Source: Paulinella micropora
Taxonomy: Eukaryota > Cercozoa > Imbricatea > Euglyphida > Paulinellidae
Reading direction: 5' to 3'
Length of the DNA stretch: 64,000 nt
Assembly (NCBI GenBank): GCA_019918135.1
Contig: WBZZ01002853.1
Coordinates: 1-64,000, forward strand
The translations under genes and the position numbers were made by a program. Positions 1-9,667 of this stretch are shown here, in pieces. The notes under the pieces are model-generated. The model saw nothing but the letters and a program-made list of their open reading frames with translations, had not been told where the DNA came from and ran no database searches. Positions within the stretch are counted from its first letter, which is position 1; every line of letters begins with the position of its first letter.

Positions 1-45
1 GCGGTGGCCGAGCCATGGCACCGACAGGACGCCATCAGGGGGGGA
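1..45 (-). repeat. Truncated palindromic exon-like repeat (family R3)
   Basis: The window opens inside a copy of the R3 repeat, which is best seen at 15130-15378 and 22690-22930. The matching part is the segment around CCATGGCACCGACAGGACG. Only one edge is present because the window cuts it. Confidence 0.6.
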
Positions 46-57
46 GAAAAAGGGGGC

Positions 58-230
58 TCCAAGAATTTGCAAAAAAAAGTTTTTTAATTAAAATCTGACA
101 AAGTGTTACACTTGACACTAAGGACAGGGGGGCGGCCAAGAGAAGGGGGGGGCAGGGGCGTGCTAAAAAATGTACAAAATAAAAAAAAAAATCATGGCAA
201 AGCTTTAATTCTGGCACTGAGAAATAGGAG
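58..230 (-). repeat. Two copies of the ~70-bp AT-rich intergenic repeat (family R4)
   Basis: Two reverse-orientation copies at about 58-118 and 155-228. Read on the minus strand, the family runs from a CTCAGTGYCAAG box through TATAAGAC or ATTAAAAC, a TTTGTC core and an A/T-rich stretch, to TACATTCTTAGCGCGCC. Dozens of copies exist before 25 kb. Forward copies include about 2418, 2485, 2634, 3180, 3250, 3400, 4035, 4565, 5332, 5400, 5552, 6088, 6155, 9250, 9317, 14017, 14310, 14838, 15780, 15885, 16095, 16980 and 17095. Reverse copies include about 16220, 22120, 22200, 22498, 23075, 23462 and 23575. Confidence 0.75.
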
Positions 231-296
231 AGGCATGGGAGGGGGCAAGCACGATATGTCTATGCGCCCTTCCCCTTGTCCCTGTTACCCCCCTCG

Positions 297-440
297 CCCG
301 TAGAAATAGAAGTCGGCCAAGCGGTACCGTTGTTCGGCATAACGCTGGCTGTCTCCTGCCGTTTGTGCGGCTTGTACGTCTCGCAACATCAGCGCCACGT
401 CGGGGTCCAGCCTCGCCTCATTGGAGAAGCCACTCTTCGG
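297..440 (-). pseudogene. Sel1-repeat gene fragment
   Basis: The minus strand encodes a short stretch ending in residues like AEQRYRLADFYFYGRGG, which fits the A-x-Y-x-L-G-x-x-Y-x-x-G pattern of a Sel1 repeat. Its upstream flank (about 410-510) closely matches the upstream flank of the decayed Sel1 gene at 33040-34282, including the shared string CTCTTCGGATGACTTAGA. It therefore looks like a truncated duplicate of that gene's 5' end and is not an intact gene. Confidence 0.6.
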
Positions 441-555
441 ATGACTTAGACGGAGTTTGTAGTAGCAAAAATAGGCGAACTTTTTTTCGGAGCCCGCAAG
501 GGGGGGGGGGGGGCCTCCCCCCTCCCCCTTTCCTCTCTCCCCCCCCCCCCCCGTT

Positions 556-583
556 TTGAGCCCCCTGAGCCCGGGGGGCTCAA
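556..583. repeat. GAGCCCC hairpin repeat (family R1)
   Basis: A 28-base palindrome of the form TTGAGCCCCC-tgagcccg-GGGGGCTCAA. Further copies lie near 3034, 5181, 5941, 14595, 16007, 16392, 16503, 17267, 22380, 23283, 24591, 24702, 37257 and 39164. All are intergenic and usually sit beside polypurine or polypyrimidine tracts. Two loci carry paired copies in opposite orientation and look like complete elements (see 16386-16550 and 24584-24734). Confidence 0.85.
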
Positions 584-947
584 GGAGAGGGGGGGCAAGA
601 AAAAAGAAAAGGGAGGATAGGAACAAAAAAATCGGGCTGACTTTCTCGGGGAGTTCACACTTGGAGAGGATGGCGCCCCTCCCCCACACACACAACAGAA
701 AAAAACTTACATAAATTTTATTCCATTTGCACCATACAGTCAGGTTGTAGTACAAATAAAACAGATTTACGTTCTAAGAAAGGGGAAGAGAGAGGGACCA
801 GAAGCTTTCCCTGGAAAATATACACACAGAACAATTGGCGACAAATTCCATACGAGAAACGGGAAAGAGAAAAAGCTAATTTCAATTGGCACAACTTGTC
901 ATTTGCACACCCCAAAAGAAATTTAGCGCAAAGTTTTTCGTGCGTAC

Positions 948-1014
948 GATACGGCCGAAAACAAAGGCAGCGCCCTACGGGTTTTACGGTAGAACTGCCT
1001 TTTTAAACCATATC
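948..1014. repeat. Diverged 66-bp inverted-repeat element (family R2)
   Basis: Begins CGATACGGCCGAAAAC and ends CTGCCTTTTTAAACCATATCA, so the ends are imperfect inverted copies of each other. Length and end sequences match the better preserved copies at 2251-2316 and 9602-9667. Confidence 0.6.
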
Positions 1015-1168
1015 ACTCTTAAAATTCGGCTATATCACAATCTCGGGTGGAAGAGAGTACAGAAAAAACAAGGCTGGTTTTAATTAAAAAAGCTTGACAA
1101 ACCAAAAGGTAACAACACAGATACAAAGAGCACCAACAAGATTAAAACTTTGTCACGGATTTTTTTTA

Positions 1169-1551
1169 TTAAGTTTCTTTCGTACATTCTAAGAGGGACT
1201 CGAGGGCGTGCCCGCTGATTTCATGTGCATGCTGCAGACCGTCCTTGTGTGGCAATGATTGTGCCCACAGAAACATGATGGCAAAACCTAAAAAGCCGTC
1301 AAATAAGTAGTACAAAGAATGGCGTACGTCAACTCCCTCCCCCCCCCCCCCTTCAACACACACACACACGCGCGGCGCAGCAGACCAGTCGAATCCATAA
1401 GATGGAGAACAGCAGTACCCCACATGAACTGGCCGGTCATGTCCAGCGCTTTGGGCACAAGACCCAGCAACATCAAAGAAAAACCCGTAACGAACCAACA
1501 CACTTCCCCATGGCCTCCCGCGTATCGCATCGCCATCACTACGCCTGCCAC
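1169..1551 (-). pseudogene. Membrane-protein-like ORF remnant
   Basis: Two overlapping minus-strand frames encode hydrophobic stretches. One (1288-1551) contains FVTGFSLMLLGLVPKALDM and FMWGTAVLHLMDSTGLL; the other (1169-1501) contains FDGFLGFAIMFLWAQSLP near its C-terminus. A run of about 12 G/C bases separates the parts. An AATAAA-like signal follows the stop on the minus strand (about 1163-1170). The pattern suggests a small multi-span membrane protein whose frame has slipped at the homopolymer, but no family is recognised and it may be chance. Confidence 0.3.
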
Positions 1552-1959
1552 AAAGACATGTAAATCAGAGAAGGACTGTATGTTTGTGTATGTTTACAGC
1601 CTGAAGAAAATCCAGCAGTAATCAGAATGCGTGCTTTACCCTGCACATAGATAGCATAATAAAAGAAATCCGGCATTGTTTTTATCTGCAAGCAGCTCCA
1701 GTTCCAGGGAGTGAGACACCATGAAGGACAACATGCCGAGGATCTGTTATACAACGGAGAGGGGTCTAAAATCAATCCTTGTTTGTCAGTGATCGGACTA
1801 AGAGATGTGCTTCCATGAGGGCGTGGATGTACTCGTTCAGCCCTAAGAATGTACAAAAAAAAAATTAGTAAAGAAAAATCCTTGACAAAGTGCGTTTCGC
1901 AAGCAAAGCAATCAGCGGTATTTTGAGCACAAGAGCCGGGGGTTTCAGTAAGGTCATTG

Positions 1960-2190
1960 CATCCCCAATACCGCCGGCCGGACATCGCACCTGCCCGCGT
2001 TTGCCCACTGTCGGTGTACCTTGCGTCCGCAACGCTGGCTGTCGCGTGTGCTGGGCGACGAGTCCTGACGGATTGCGCACCTGCGCGTCAAGTGCGACCT
2101 GCACACGGGAGAGGCGCTTCTGCGCGCCTGGAGCGAGCACGGGTCGCGGCAAGGACTGCACACACTGAGCCTAGGGCTTTATGGCACTCT
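1960..2190 (+). pseudogene. F-box/LRR-like family remnant
   Basis: The plus strand encodes pieces alignable by eye to the gene at 6733-9078. LSVYLASATLAVACAG resembles its F-box-proximal segment, and a stretch reading LHTGEALLRAWSEHG then GLHTLSLGLYG resembles the region just after its FRHVTRLSL motif. Stops interrupt the frame. The order of pieces matches the parent, so this is a decayed paralogue and not chance similarity. Confidence 0.55.
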
Positions 2191-2250
2191 TTCTCTCTTC
2201 TTTTTTGCACCAAATTTGTCGCCGAATTTGCGTATGTGCGCGCCCTGAAT

Positions 2251-2316
2251 TGATATGGCCGAAAAAGGCAGTATTGCCAGAAAAGCCTGGTCACCCTGCC
2301 TTTTTCTGCTATATCA
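2251..2316. mobile_element. 66-bp miniature inverted-repeat element (family R2)
   Basis: Starts TGATATGGCCGAAAAAGGCA and ends TGCCTTTTTCTGCTATATCA; the ends are inverted copies with few mismatches. A copy of exactly the same length with the same internal sequence (AGTATTGCCAGAAAAGCCTGG) is at 9602-9667, and partial copies lie near 3471, 4352 and 6221. Size and structure fit a MITE-like element or an intergenic hairpin. It has no coding capacity. Confidence 0.75.
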
Positions 2317-2399
2317 CATGCACAGACCGCCAACCCCTCCTCTGTGGGCTCCAAAAAAAGTTTACTTATTTTTGCTCCCCCTTCAGTTCGTGCCGGCGT

Positions 2400-3690
2400 G
2401 GTTGGTTTCTCAGTGTCAAGTATAAGACTTTGTCGAGCTTTAATAACAAAAAATTCATAAATTCTTAGCGCGCCTCCTCCCCAGTGCCAAGATTAAAACC
2501 TTGTCAGAGATTTTTTTTATTAATTTTCTCGTGTAAATTCCTAGCGCGCCCCGGCCCTCTTTTCCCTCTCCCTCTCTCAGCTCTGTGGCAATGACAGCTC
2601 GTGTTTCCTTCAAGTTCCCTGTCTTAGTTTTCAGTGCCAAGATTAAAACTATGACAAGTCCTGCGCACTCCCTCCCCCTTCGGAGAGAAGAGGGAGCGGG
2701 AAGATAGGGGAGAGGGGGAGAGAAAGGGGAGCGGAGGAAAAAAGGGGGAAGGGAAGAGAACGGGGGCGCCCCTCTCTCTCTCCCCCCCCCCTCCCTCTCT
2801 TCCCTCCGTTCCCCCTCCCGTTTTTCGAGCAGGAGGATTTTTCTCTTTCTCTTTCTCTCTTCTTTTTTTGCACAAAATTTGTCGCGCAAATTTGCGCATG
2901 TGCGCACCCTGAGTCTCGACAAAGAAAAAAGGAGGGGGGGGGCGCCTGGCATCGGGGAGGGGGGGCTTAGTTGACGCGTTTTATATTTTCTTTAGGTAGC
3001 TTCTGCACTCTCTCGCCCTTCCCCTGTTCTTTGAGCCCCCCGGGCTCAGGGGGCTCAGGGGGAAAAAGAAGAAAAAAAAGGTGGGGGAGGCGCCCCCCCC
3101 CTCTGTGGGCTTCAAAAAAAGTTTACTTATTTTTGCTCCCCCCCCCCCCCAGCTCATGCTGGCGGGGCTGGTTTCTCAGTGTCAAGTATAAGACTTTGTC
3201 GAGCTTTTATAACAAAAAATTCATACATTCTTGACGTGCCCGCCTTCCCAGTGCCAAGATTAAAACCTTGTCAGGGATTTTTTTATTAATTTTTTCGTGT
3301 AAATTCTTAGCGCGCCCCGGCCCTCCTTTCCCTCTCCCTCTCCCAATTCTGTGGCAGTGACAGGTTGTGTTTCCTTCAAGTTCCTTGTCTTAGTTTTCAG
3401 TGCCAAGATTAAAACTTTGTCAAGGATTTTTTATTATTATTTTTGTACATCCTAGCGCACCCCCACAGAAAAACCTGGAAGCACTGCCTTTTCCGGTCGT
3501 ATCATAGTCGTGCAAGTTAGTTTTGGTCGAAAAATTCATGCTTTAGTTTGTTGAGCTTTGTCCTGATCGCCAAGGAATCTTTGAGCATTCTAGTAAGGTC
3601 ATTGCACTCCCAATACCGCCGGCTGGACATTGCACCTGCCAGTGCTTGGCAGATTCACCTTTTGCTAAGCGACTAGAAAGAAATCTAGCA
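2400..3690 (+). repeat. Direct duplication, copy 1 (partner 5318-6420)
   Basis: About 1.1-1.3 kb of sequence recurs in the same order and orientation at 5318-6420. Shared modules are R4 repeats, a CGGAGAGAAGAGGGAGCGGG purine block, the CACAAAATTTGTCGCGCAAA segment, the R1 hairpin and the junction into an F-box remnant. Copy 2 lacks about 150 bp (roughly 3250-3400 of copy 1). A third partial copy lies at about 4795-5320. No gene is seen inside. Confidence 0.75.
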
Positions 3691-4040
3691 GATCTCACGG
3701 CGCCGGTTTTGCTTTCGTCCGTCGAGCTGCACCATCTGTCGCAGGCTCCCAAGGCCTGACACCATCAACTGTCGGTGTACGCCCGTCCATTCCCCCGCAC
3801 AGGCTGCGCCTGCTGCAGCTAGTCCTACCCCGGTTCCGGCACGTAACGCACACACTGAGCCTAGAGCTTTATGACAATAACCCAGAAGACGAGGTGCCGC
3901 CCATATACGAGGAGAAAATCGAACCGGTGCTGCGCGAGCTGCTGCTGGGCCTGCCGCTTTATTGCAAGGCCTTCTGGATGATTGGTGACCGCGGCGGAGA
4001 CCACGGCGACGCGGACCAGCTCGCGCGTGCCTGGACAAGA
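3660..4040 (+). pseudogene. F-box/LRR-like family remnant
   Basis: Encodes LRLLQLVLPRFRHVT followed by HTLSLELYDNNPEDEV and VLRELLLGLPLYCKAFWM. These align in order with RRLLQLALPWFRHVT, the LQALSVTLRNE segment and LRLLLPGLQELHL of the complete gene at 6733-9078. The first ~90 bp (GAAATCTAGCAGATCTCACG onward) are nearly identical to 6340-6420. Several stops and shifts interrupt it, and it is cut at 4040 by an R4 repeat. Confidence 0.65.
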
Positions 4041-4351
4041 TTAAAATTTTGTCAGTGATTTTTTTATTAATTTTTTCTTGTACCTTCTTAGCGCCAAATA
4101 TACGGCCGCTCCGATCTCTTTTGTTTGGTTTTAGCGGTGGTTTTGCCGCGGAAAAATGCGCGCCAAAATTTCTTTTGTTGCGCAAATGACAAGTCTTGTG
4201 CACTCCCTCCCCCTTCGGATAGAGGAGGGAGCGGGAGGATGGGGTAGGGGGGGAGAGAAGGGGGAGGGGGGAGAAAGGGGAGCGGAGGAAAAAAGGGGGA
4301 GGGGTCTCTTCTTTTTTTTGCACAAAATTTGTCGCCAAATTTGCGTATGTG

Positions 4352-4390
4352 CGCGCCCTGGAAACGCTGCCTTTTTCGGCCATATCACAT
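4352..4390 (+). repeat. Half copy of R2 inverted-repeat element
   Basis: Only the right half remains (CTGCCTTTTTCGGCCATATC). It is followed by ACATGCACAGACCGCCA, which also follows the full copy at 2251-2316, so flank and element were duplicated together. Confidence 0.6.
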
Positions 4391-5317
4391 GCACAGACCG
4401 CCAGGCCGCCTTCGCTAAAAGCGCTATCAAGAAAGTACCAAAAAGAAGTGTACTCGTTCAGCCGGAGTCTCGATTCCAAATTAACCAAGTTAAATCTCCC
4501 TGTCGAATTAAGTCATCAAGTTGACAGAGAGACTTTGGCGCCGGCGGGGCTGTTTTCTCTGTGTCAAGATTAAAATTCTGTCAGTGATTTTTTTTATTAA
4601 TCTTTTCTTGTACATTCTTAGTTCTCAATGCCAAGTGTAAGGCTTTGTCGAGCTTTAGACCGTCGAGCTTTAATTTAGCGTAATCTTTTTTTGCACTTTC
4701 TTAGCGCCAAATGTACCGGCCTCTCCTGTCTCTTTCCTTGGGGTTTAGCGGTGGTTTTCCCGCGGAAAAAAACGTGCGCCAGAATTTTTTTGGTTGCGCA
4801 AATGACAAGTCCTGCGCGCTCCCTCCCCATTCGGAGAGAGGAGGGAGCGGGAAGATAGAGGGGAGGGAGAGAGAAGGGGGAGGGGGGAGAAAGGGCAGCG
4901 GAGGAAAAAAGGGGGAAGAGAAGAGAACGGGGCGCCCCTCTCTCTCCCCCCCTCCCTCTCTTCCCTCCGTTCCCACTCCCCTTTTTCGCGCAGGAGGATT
5001 TTTCTCTTTCTCTTTCTCTTTCTCTCTTCTTTTTTTGCACAAAATTTGCCGCCAAATTTGCGTATGTGCGCGCCCTGAGTCTCGACAAAGGAAAAAGGAG
5101 GGGGGGGGGCTTAGTTGAGGCGTTTCATATATTTTTTTCGGTAGCTTCTGCACTCTCTCTCCCCTTGCCCTTCCCCTGTTCTTTGAGCCCCCCGGGCTCA
5201 GGGGGCTCAGAGAGAAAAAGAAGAGAAAAAAAGGTGGGGGAGGCGCCCCCCCCCCCCTCTGTGGGCTCCAAAAAAAGTTTTTATTTTTGCTCCCCCTTCA
5301 GCTTGTGCCGGCGGGGC

Positions 5318-6420
5318 AGGTTTCTTATTGTCAAGTATAAGACTTTGTCGAGCTTTAATAACAAAAAATCCATACATTCTTGACGCGCCCGCCTTCCCAG
5401 TGCCAAGATTAAAACCTTGTCAGGGATTTTTTTTATTAATTTTTTCGTGCAAATTCTTAGCGCGCCCCGGCCCTCCTTTCCCTCTCCCTCTCTCAGCTCT
5501 GTGGCAATGACAGCTCGTGTTTCCTTCAAGTTCCCTGTCTTAGTTTTCAGTGCCAAGATTAAAACTATGACAAGTCCTGCGCACTCCCTCCCCCTTCGGA
5601 GAGAAGAGGGAGCGGGAAGATAGGGGGAAGGGGGAGAAAGGGGAGCGGAGGAAAAAAGGGGGAAGGGAAGAGAACGGGGGCGCCCCTCTCTTTCCCCCCT
5701 CCCTCTCTTCCCTTCGTTCCCCCTCCCTTTTTTCGAGCACGAGGATTTTTCTCTTTCTTTTTCTCTCTTCTTTTTTTGCACAAAATTTGTCGCGCAAATT
5801 TGCGCATGTGCGCACCCTGAGTCTCGACAAAGAAAAAAGGAGGGGGGAGGGCGCCTGGCATTGGGGGGGGGGGGGGCTTAGTTGAGGCGTTTCGTATATT
5901 TTTTTAGGTAGCTTCTGCACTCTCTCGCCCTTCCCCTGTTCTTTGAGCCCCCCGGGCTCAGGGGGCTCAAGGGAAAAAAGAAGAGAAAAAAAGGTGGGGG
6001 AGGCCCCCCCCCCTCTGTGGGCTCCAAACAAAGTTCAATTATTTTTGCCCCCCCTTCAGCTCGTGCTGAAGGGGCTGGTTTCTCAGTGTCAAGTATAAGA
6101 CTTTGTCGAGCTTTGATAACAAAAAATTCATACATTCTTGACGCGCCCGCCTTCCCAGTGCCAAGATTAAAACTTTGTCAAGGATTTTTTATTATTATTT
6201 TTGTACATCCTAGCGCACCCCCACCGAAAAACCTGGAAGCACTGCCTTTGCCGGTCGTATCATAGTCGTGCAAGTTAGTTTTGGTCGAAGAATTTATGCT
6301 TTAGTTTGTCGAGCTTTGTCCTGATCTAAGCGAATAGGAAGAAATCTAGCAGATCTCACGGCGCCGGTTTTGCTTTCGTCCGTCAAGATGCAACATCTGT
6401 CGCAGGCTCCCAAGGCCTGA
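5318..6420 (+). repeat. Direct duplication, copy 2 (partner 2400-3690)
   Basis: Same module order as 2400-3690 with small indels, mainly in homopolymer runs. Contains two R4 repeats, purine-rich blocks, an R1 hairpin (about 5941-5970) and leads into the same F-box remnant start as copy 1. No gene is seen inside. Confidence 0.75.
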
Positions 6421-6535
6421 CAACAACAACTGTCGGTGTACCTGCGCCCCGCAACGCTGGCTGTCGCATGCGCTGGGCGACGAGGAAAAATCGAACCGGT
6501 GCTGCGCGAGCTGCTGACAAGAGTAAAATTTTGTC
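6320..6535 (+). pseudogene. F-box/LRR-like family remnant (N-terminal part)
   Basis: Encodes QHLSQAPKA, a stop, then QQQLSVYLRPATLAVACAG, matching the order of LVSLLRTSRAWQQQLRAYLL in the complete gene at 6733-9078. It then jumps to KIEPVLRELL, which also occurs in the remnant at 3660-4040, so an internal stretch is missing. It lies immediately beside the complete gene but on the opposite strand. Confidence 0.6.
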
Positions 6536-6732
6536 AGTGAGGGGAGCGGAGGAAAAAACCCGGGGAAGAGAACGGGGGCGCCCCTCTCTCTCCCCCTATG
6601 TGTGCGCCGGAATGATATGCACAGACCGCCAAGCCGCCTTCGCTAAAAGCGCCATCAAGAAAGTACCAAAAAGCGCAGTCGTCCAGTCGGAGTCTCGATT
6701 CCAAATTAACCAAGTCTAATCTCCCTGTCGAA

Positions 6733-9078
6733 TTAAATCATCAAGTTGAGAGAGACTTTGGCGCCCGTCATTTCGACTAACGGAGCCAGCAGCTGCGTTC
6801 GCAGCTGCCTCCAGTGGGTGTGGGTGTAGTGCGCCGACAGGGCCGCATCCACGCGGAGCGCCAGCTCTTGGCACAGCAGGTCCAGACGTTGCGAGGGCAT
6901 TCTGTCTTCGAGCACATAGCCGGAAATTTCGCTAGGCAATGCCTGCCTGCACTGGTCGTGCCTGAGAGCCGCCAGGGTTTCTTTGAGCTCGCACAAGATC
7001 CTGTTCAACGGAGGATACACGGAACCCCTGTACGCCGCCGCCTCAAGGCGATCGAACAGCATCGCCACGTAACCTGCCAGCCTGCGCCGCACCTTGCTGC
7101 CCTGGAACCACGGGCGCGCATAGGGCCACACGTCGTTAGCGAAAGGCATTGTGTTCTTGGCGAGGATCGCAAGCGGTCGCTCCGAACGCGCCGCGTCGCC
7201 CAGCGTGCCGGAGCAGACCAGGAACGTCCACAGCTCGGGCCACACCCCCGGCGGAGCGGCGCGGCAGTCGCCCGCCCGTGCCCGCGCCGTGAGTGACCGC
7301 CGAGCCCTGGCGCCGCTCAGCCACAGCGGAAAGTTCTTGACTCCGTAGGCTACCTCGCCCTGCGACGAGCGGAAGCAGCGCAGAATCGAAAACCGGCCCC
7401 GCAGCCCGTGGGTAGGCAGCGCGGGCCCGCGCGGAGGCCACAAGGGCGGAGGTGAGAGCGCGTCTTGGGTTGCATTGCGGGACGGCAGGTCAAGCAACCA
7501 GAAGCGGCCGCAATGGAGCGGCACGCCCAAGGAGCACAGCCCGTGCCACACTAGGCGCTGCAGTTCCAAAAGGCCCGGCAGATAACATCGCGCTTGCTCC
7601 CGCAGATAACTTTGGAGCCGGAAGCTGTGGAAAGAAAACTCTCTGGTGGCGCCGAGCGCGCCCGGCCTCGCGAACATGCGCTGGTAAGACCGGCACCAGG
7701 CCATGATCCGCTGGCGCTGCACTTCTTCTGCAGGGGGGTCGTCGTCGTCGGCGGCGGCGGGCGGGGGCAGTAGGGCCAGCGTGAGCCCCAGCCTGGACGG
7801 GGGGCGCCGCCCGCCGCTCCAGAGCTGTGCCAGGACGGCGCCGGCGGGGTGTTCGTCCTGCGAGTGCCAGGGCGGGCCGCGGTCGACTAGCATCAAGTGC
7901 GCGGGCGCCAGGAGCCGCAGGGCCTCCAGGTCGGCCACGCTCGGCTGGTCCCACAGATCGAGTCTGAGCAGCCGCAGCTCCAGAAAAGAAGGAGAGGCGC
8001 CCCCCCGGGGCAGGAGCGCCCGGCGCAGCTGCTCCAGAACGCCGCGCTCCCACCGCGCGATGCGTTCGTAGTTAGGCAGTTCCGAAGTGTTGTCCAGGCA
8101 GACGCCCAAGCCGAGGACATAAGTTTGCAGCGCGGGGGTGCAGGCGCGGTCCCAGTCGAGCCCGCCCGCGTCTTCGTCGCGAGCGAGTTGCTGCAGCAGC
8201 AAGATCAGGTCTTTCGGCGGCAAGCCGCCCCCGGCGACCACGCGCTGCAGCCGCGGCCAGCACACCGCCCGCGGCCCCACCGGCAGCACCAGGCCTTCTT
8301 CTACGTCTGTGACGTAAGCGCCTTCGAAACCCGCCAGGACTTCGCACACCTCGAGCGTCGGGGCCAAGAGCTCAAAGCCCTCGCCCCACAACCGAGGGTC
8401 GCTGCAGTCGACCAATCGCAGGCACCGCAGGGGCGGTACGGGGCCCGGCTGCGGCCACAGCGCGCTGACCCCATGCGGCCCAAAGTACATCGACTCCAGG
8501 TGCAGTTCTTGCAAGCCAGGGAGCAACAGGCGCAGCGCCTCTTCGACCGGCGGCCTGATACTGGTTGAAAACTCTTCCAGCTCACACTCGTTCCGTAGCG
8601 TGACAGACAAAGCCTGGAGCGGGCCCGCGCCACAGCCTGCCCAAGCCCCCAAGAGCTCGGCGGCCGCGTACGAGTCGCAGTCCAGGGACAGGCGCGTGAC
8701 GTGGCGGAACCAAGGAAGGGCCAGCTGCAACAGGCGTCGCTTGCGCGGGAGCAGCGGGGCCTGTGCGGGGTTATGGTCCCGGTCGTACTCGAGCGTGAGC
8801 GACGTGCAGAGCTGAGGGTAAACCTCGGCAGCCGTCTCGGCGGCCGCCACGACTTCTTCGGGCAGGTCGGTCTGGGACGTGGCATCGTTTAGGGCCAGCG
8901 CTAGCCACCGCTGCGGCAACAGGTAGGCACGCAGCTGCTGCTGCCAGGCCCTCGACGTCCGCAGCAGCGACACTAGTTCCTGTCGCGCCAACAGTCCAAC
9001 CCCGTGCGAGAAGAACACTTCCTGCCAGCCGCTCAGGGCACTGGAAACGCCGGTGCGGTGGCGCTTGCGCGGACGCAT
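6733..9078 (-). CDS. F-box/LRR-like protein, 781 aa
   Basis: A long open frame with strongly G/C-biased third positions. The basic N-terminus (MRPRKRHRTG) is followed at residues ~18-55 by an F-box-like helical segment (LLARQELVSLLRTSRAWQQQ). Residues ~125-420 have spaced leucine-rich strands typical of irregular LRRs (RHVTRLSLDC, LLPGLQELHLESMYF, LRCLRLVDCSD, FLELRLLRLDL). A C-terminal helical domain (~645-770, with YVLEDRMPSQRLDLLCQEL) is shared with the gene at 11883-13855 (FVLEDPMPRMLLNLLASRL), so the architecture is a family trait. F-box/LRR proteins normally recruit substrates to SCF ubiquitin ligases; that role is inferred here. Start chosen at the only N-terminal ATG. Remnants of the same family lie at 1960, 3660 and 6320. 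Confidence 0.8.
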   Translation of the reverse strand: MRPRKRHRTGVSSALSGWQEVFFSHGVGLLARQELVSLLRTSRAWQQQLRAYLLPQRWLALALNDATSQTDLPEEVVAAAETAAEVYPQLCTSLTLEYDRDHNPAQAPLLPRKRRLLQLALPWFRHVTRLSLDCDSYAAAELLGAWAGCGAGPLQALSVTLRNECELEEFSTSIRPPVEEALRLLLPGLQELHLESMYFGPHGVSALWPQPGPVPPLRCLRLVDCSDPRLWGEGFELLAPTLEVCEVLAGFEGAYVTDVEEGLVLPVGPRAVCWPRLQRVVAGGGLPPKDLILLLQQLARDEDAGGLDWDRACTPALQTYVLGLGVCLDNTSELPNYERIARWERGVLEQLRRALLPRGGASPSFLELRLLRLDLWDQPSVADLEALRLLAPAHLMLVDRGPPWHSQDEHPAGAVLAQLWSGGRRPPSRLGLTLALLPPPAAADDDDPPAEEVQRQRIMAWCRSYQRMFARPGALGATREFSFHSFRLQSYLREQARCYLPGLLELQRLVWHGLCSLGVPLHCGRFWLLDLPSRNATQDALSPPPLWPPRGPALPTHGLRGRFSILRCFRSSQGEVAYGVKNFPLWLSGARARRSLTARARAGDCRAAPPGVWPELWTFLVCSGTLGDAARSERPLAILAKNTMPFANDVWPYARPWFQGSKVRRRLAGYVAMLFDRLEAAAYRGSVYPPLNRILCELKETLAALRHDQCRQALPSEISGYVLEDRMPSQRLDLLCQELALRVDAALSAHYTHTHWRQLRTQLLAPLVEMTGAKVSLNLMI

Positions 9079-9099
9079 CTTCTCCTAGCAAAAAAAAGG

Positions 9100-9600
9100 G
9101 GGGAAAAAATTCTTTTTTTTTTATTTCACCCCCCTCCCCTTTTTTGTTTTGGCAAGAGGCTTTTTCTCTTTCTCTTTCTCTCTTCTTTTTTTTACACCAA
9201 ATTTGTCGCTAAATTTGCGTATGTGTGCCGGCGGGGTTGGTTTCTCAGTGCCAAGTATAAGACTTTGTCGAGCTTTTATAACAAAAAATTCATACATTCT
9301 TGGCGCGCCTCCTCCCAGTGCCAAGATTAAAACTATCACAAGTCCTGCGCACTCCCTCCCCCTTTGGAGAGAGAGAAGAGGGAGCGGGAAGATAGGAGGG
9401 ATGGGAGAGAAGGGGGAGGGGGGAGAAAGGGGAGCCGAGGAAAAAACCCGGGGAAGAGAACGAGGGCGCCCCTCTCTCTCCCCCCTCCCTCTTCCCTCTC
9501 TCCTCTTTCTTTCCTCTTCCCTCTTTCTTCTCTTTCTCTTTCTCTCTTCTTTTTTTTTGCACAAAATTTGTCGTCAAATTCACGTATCTATGCGCCTGGA
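9100..9600. repeat. Repeat-rich intergenic block
   Basis: Contains two R4 copies (about 9245-9305 and 9315-9345) and polypurine/polypyrimidine tracts. It also has the TTTTGCACAAAATTTGTCGTC module shared with 2181-2240, 2860-2910, 4310-4340, 5030-5060 and 5770-5800. ORFs in the tracts are low-complexity Ser/Pro/Gly translations and were not accepted as genes. Confidence 0.7.
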
Positions 9601-9601
9601 A

Positions 9602-9667
9602 TGATATGGCCAAAAAGGGCAGTATTGCCAGAAAAGCCTGGACACGCTGCCTTTTTCAGGCATATCA
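9602..9667. mobile_element. 66-bp miniature inverted-repeat element (family R2)
   Basis: Starts TGATATGGCCAAAAAGGGCA and ends TGCCTTTTTCAGGCATATCA. Interior is nearly identical to the copy at 2251-2316 and the length is the same. No open frame. Confidence 0.75.

Noticed and set aside
1630-1900. Possible intron upstream of the membrane-like ORF (GCAGG/GTAAAG donor-like site on the minus strand)
   Set aside because: No acceptor keeps the downstream hydrophobic frame open, so a spliced gene model could not be supported.
2455-2952. 165-codon and similar Arg/Glu/Ser/Pro-rich ORFs across 0-6 kb, 9.1-9.6 kb and 14-17 kb
   Set aside because: Translations of polypurine/polypyrimidine tracts in duplicated non-coding DNA; no conserved motif.
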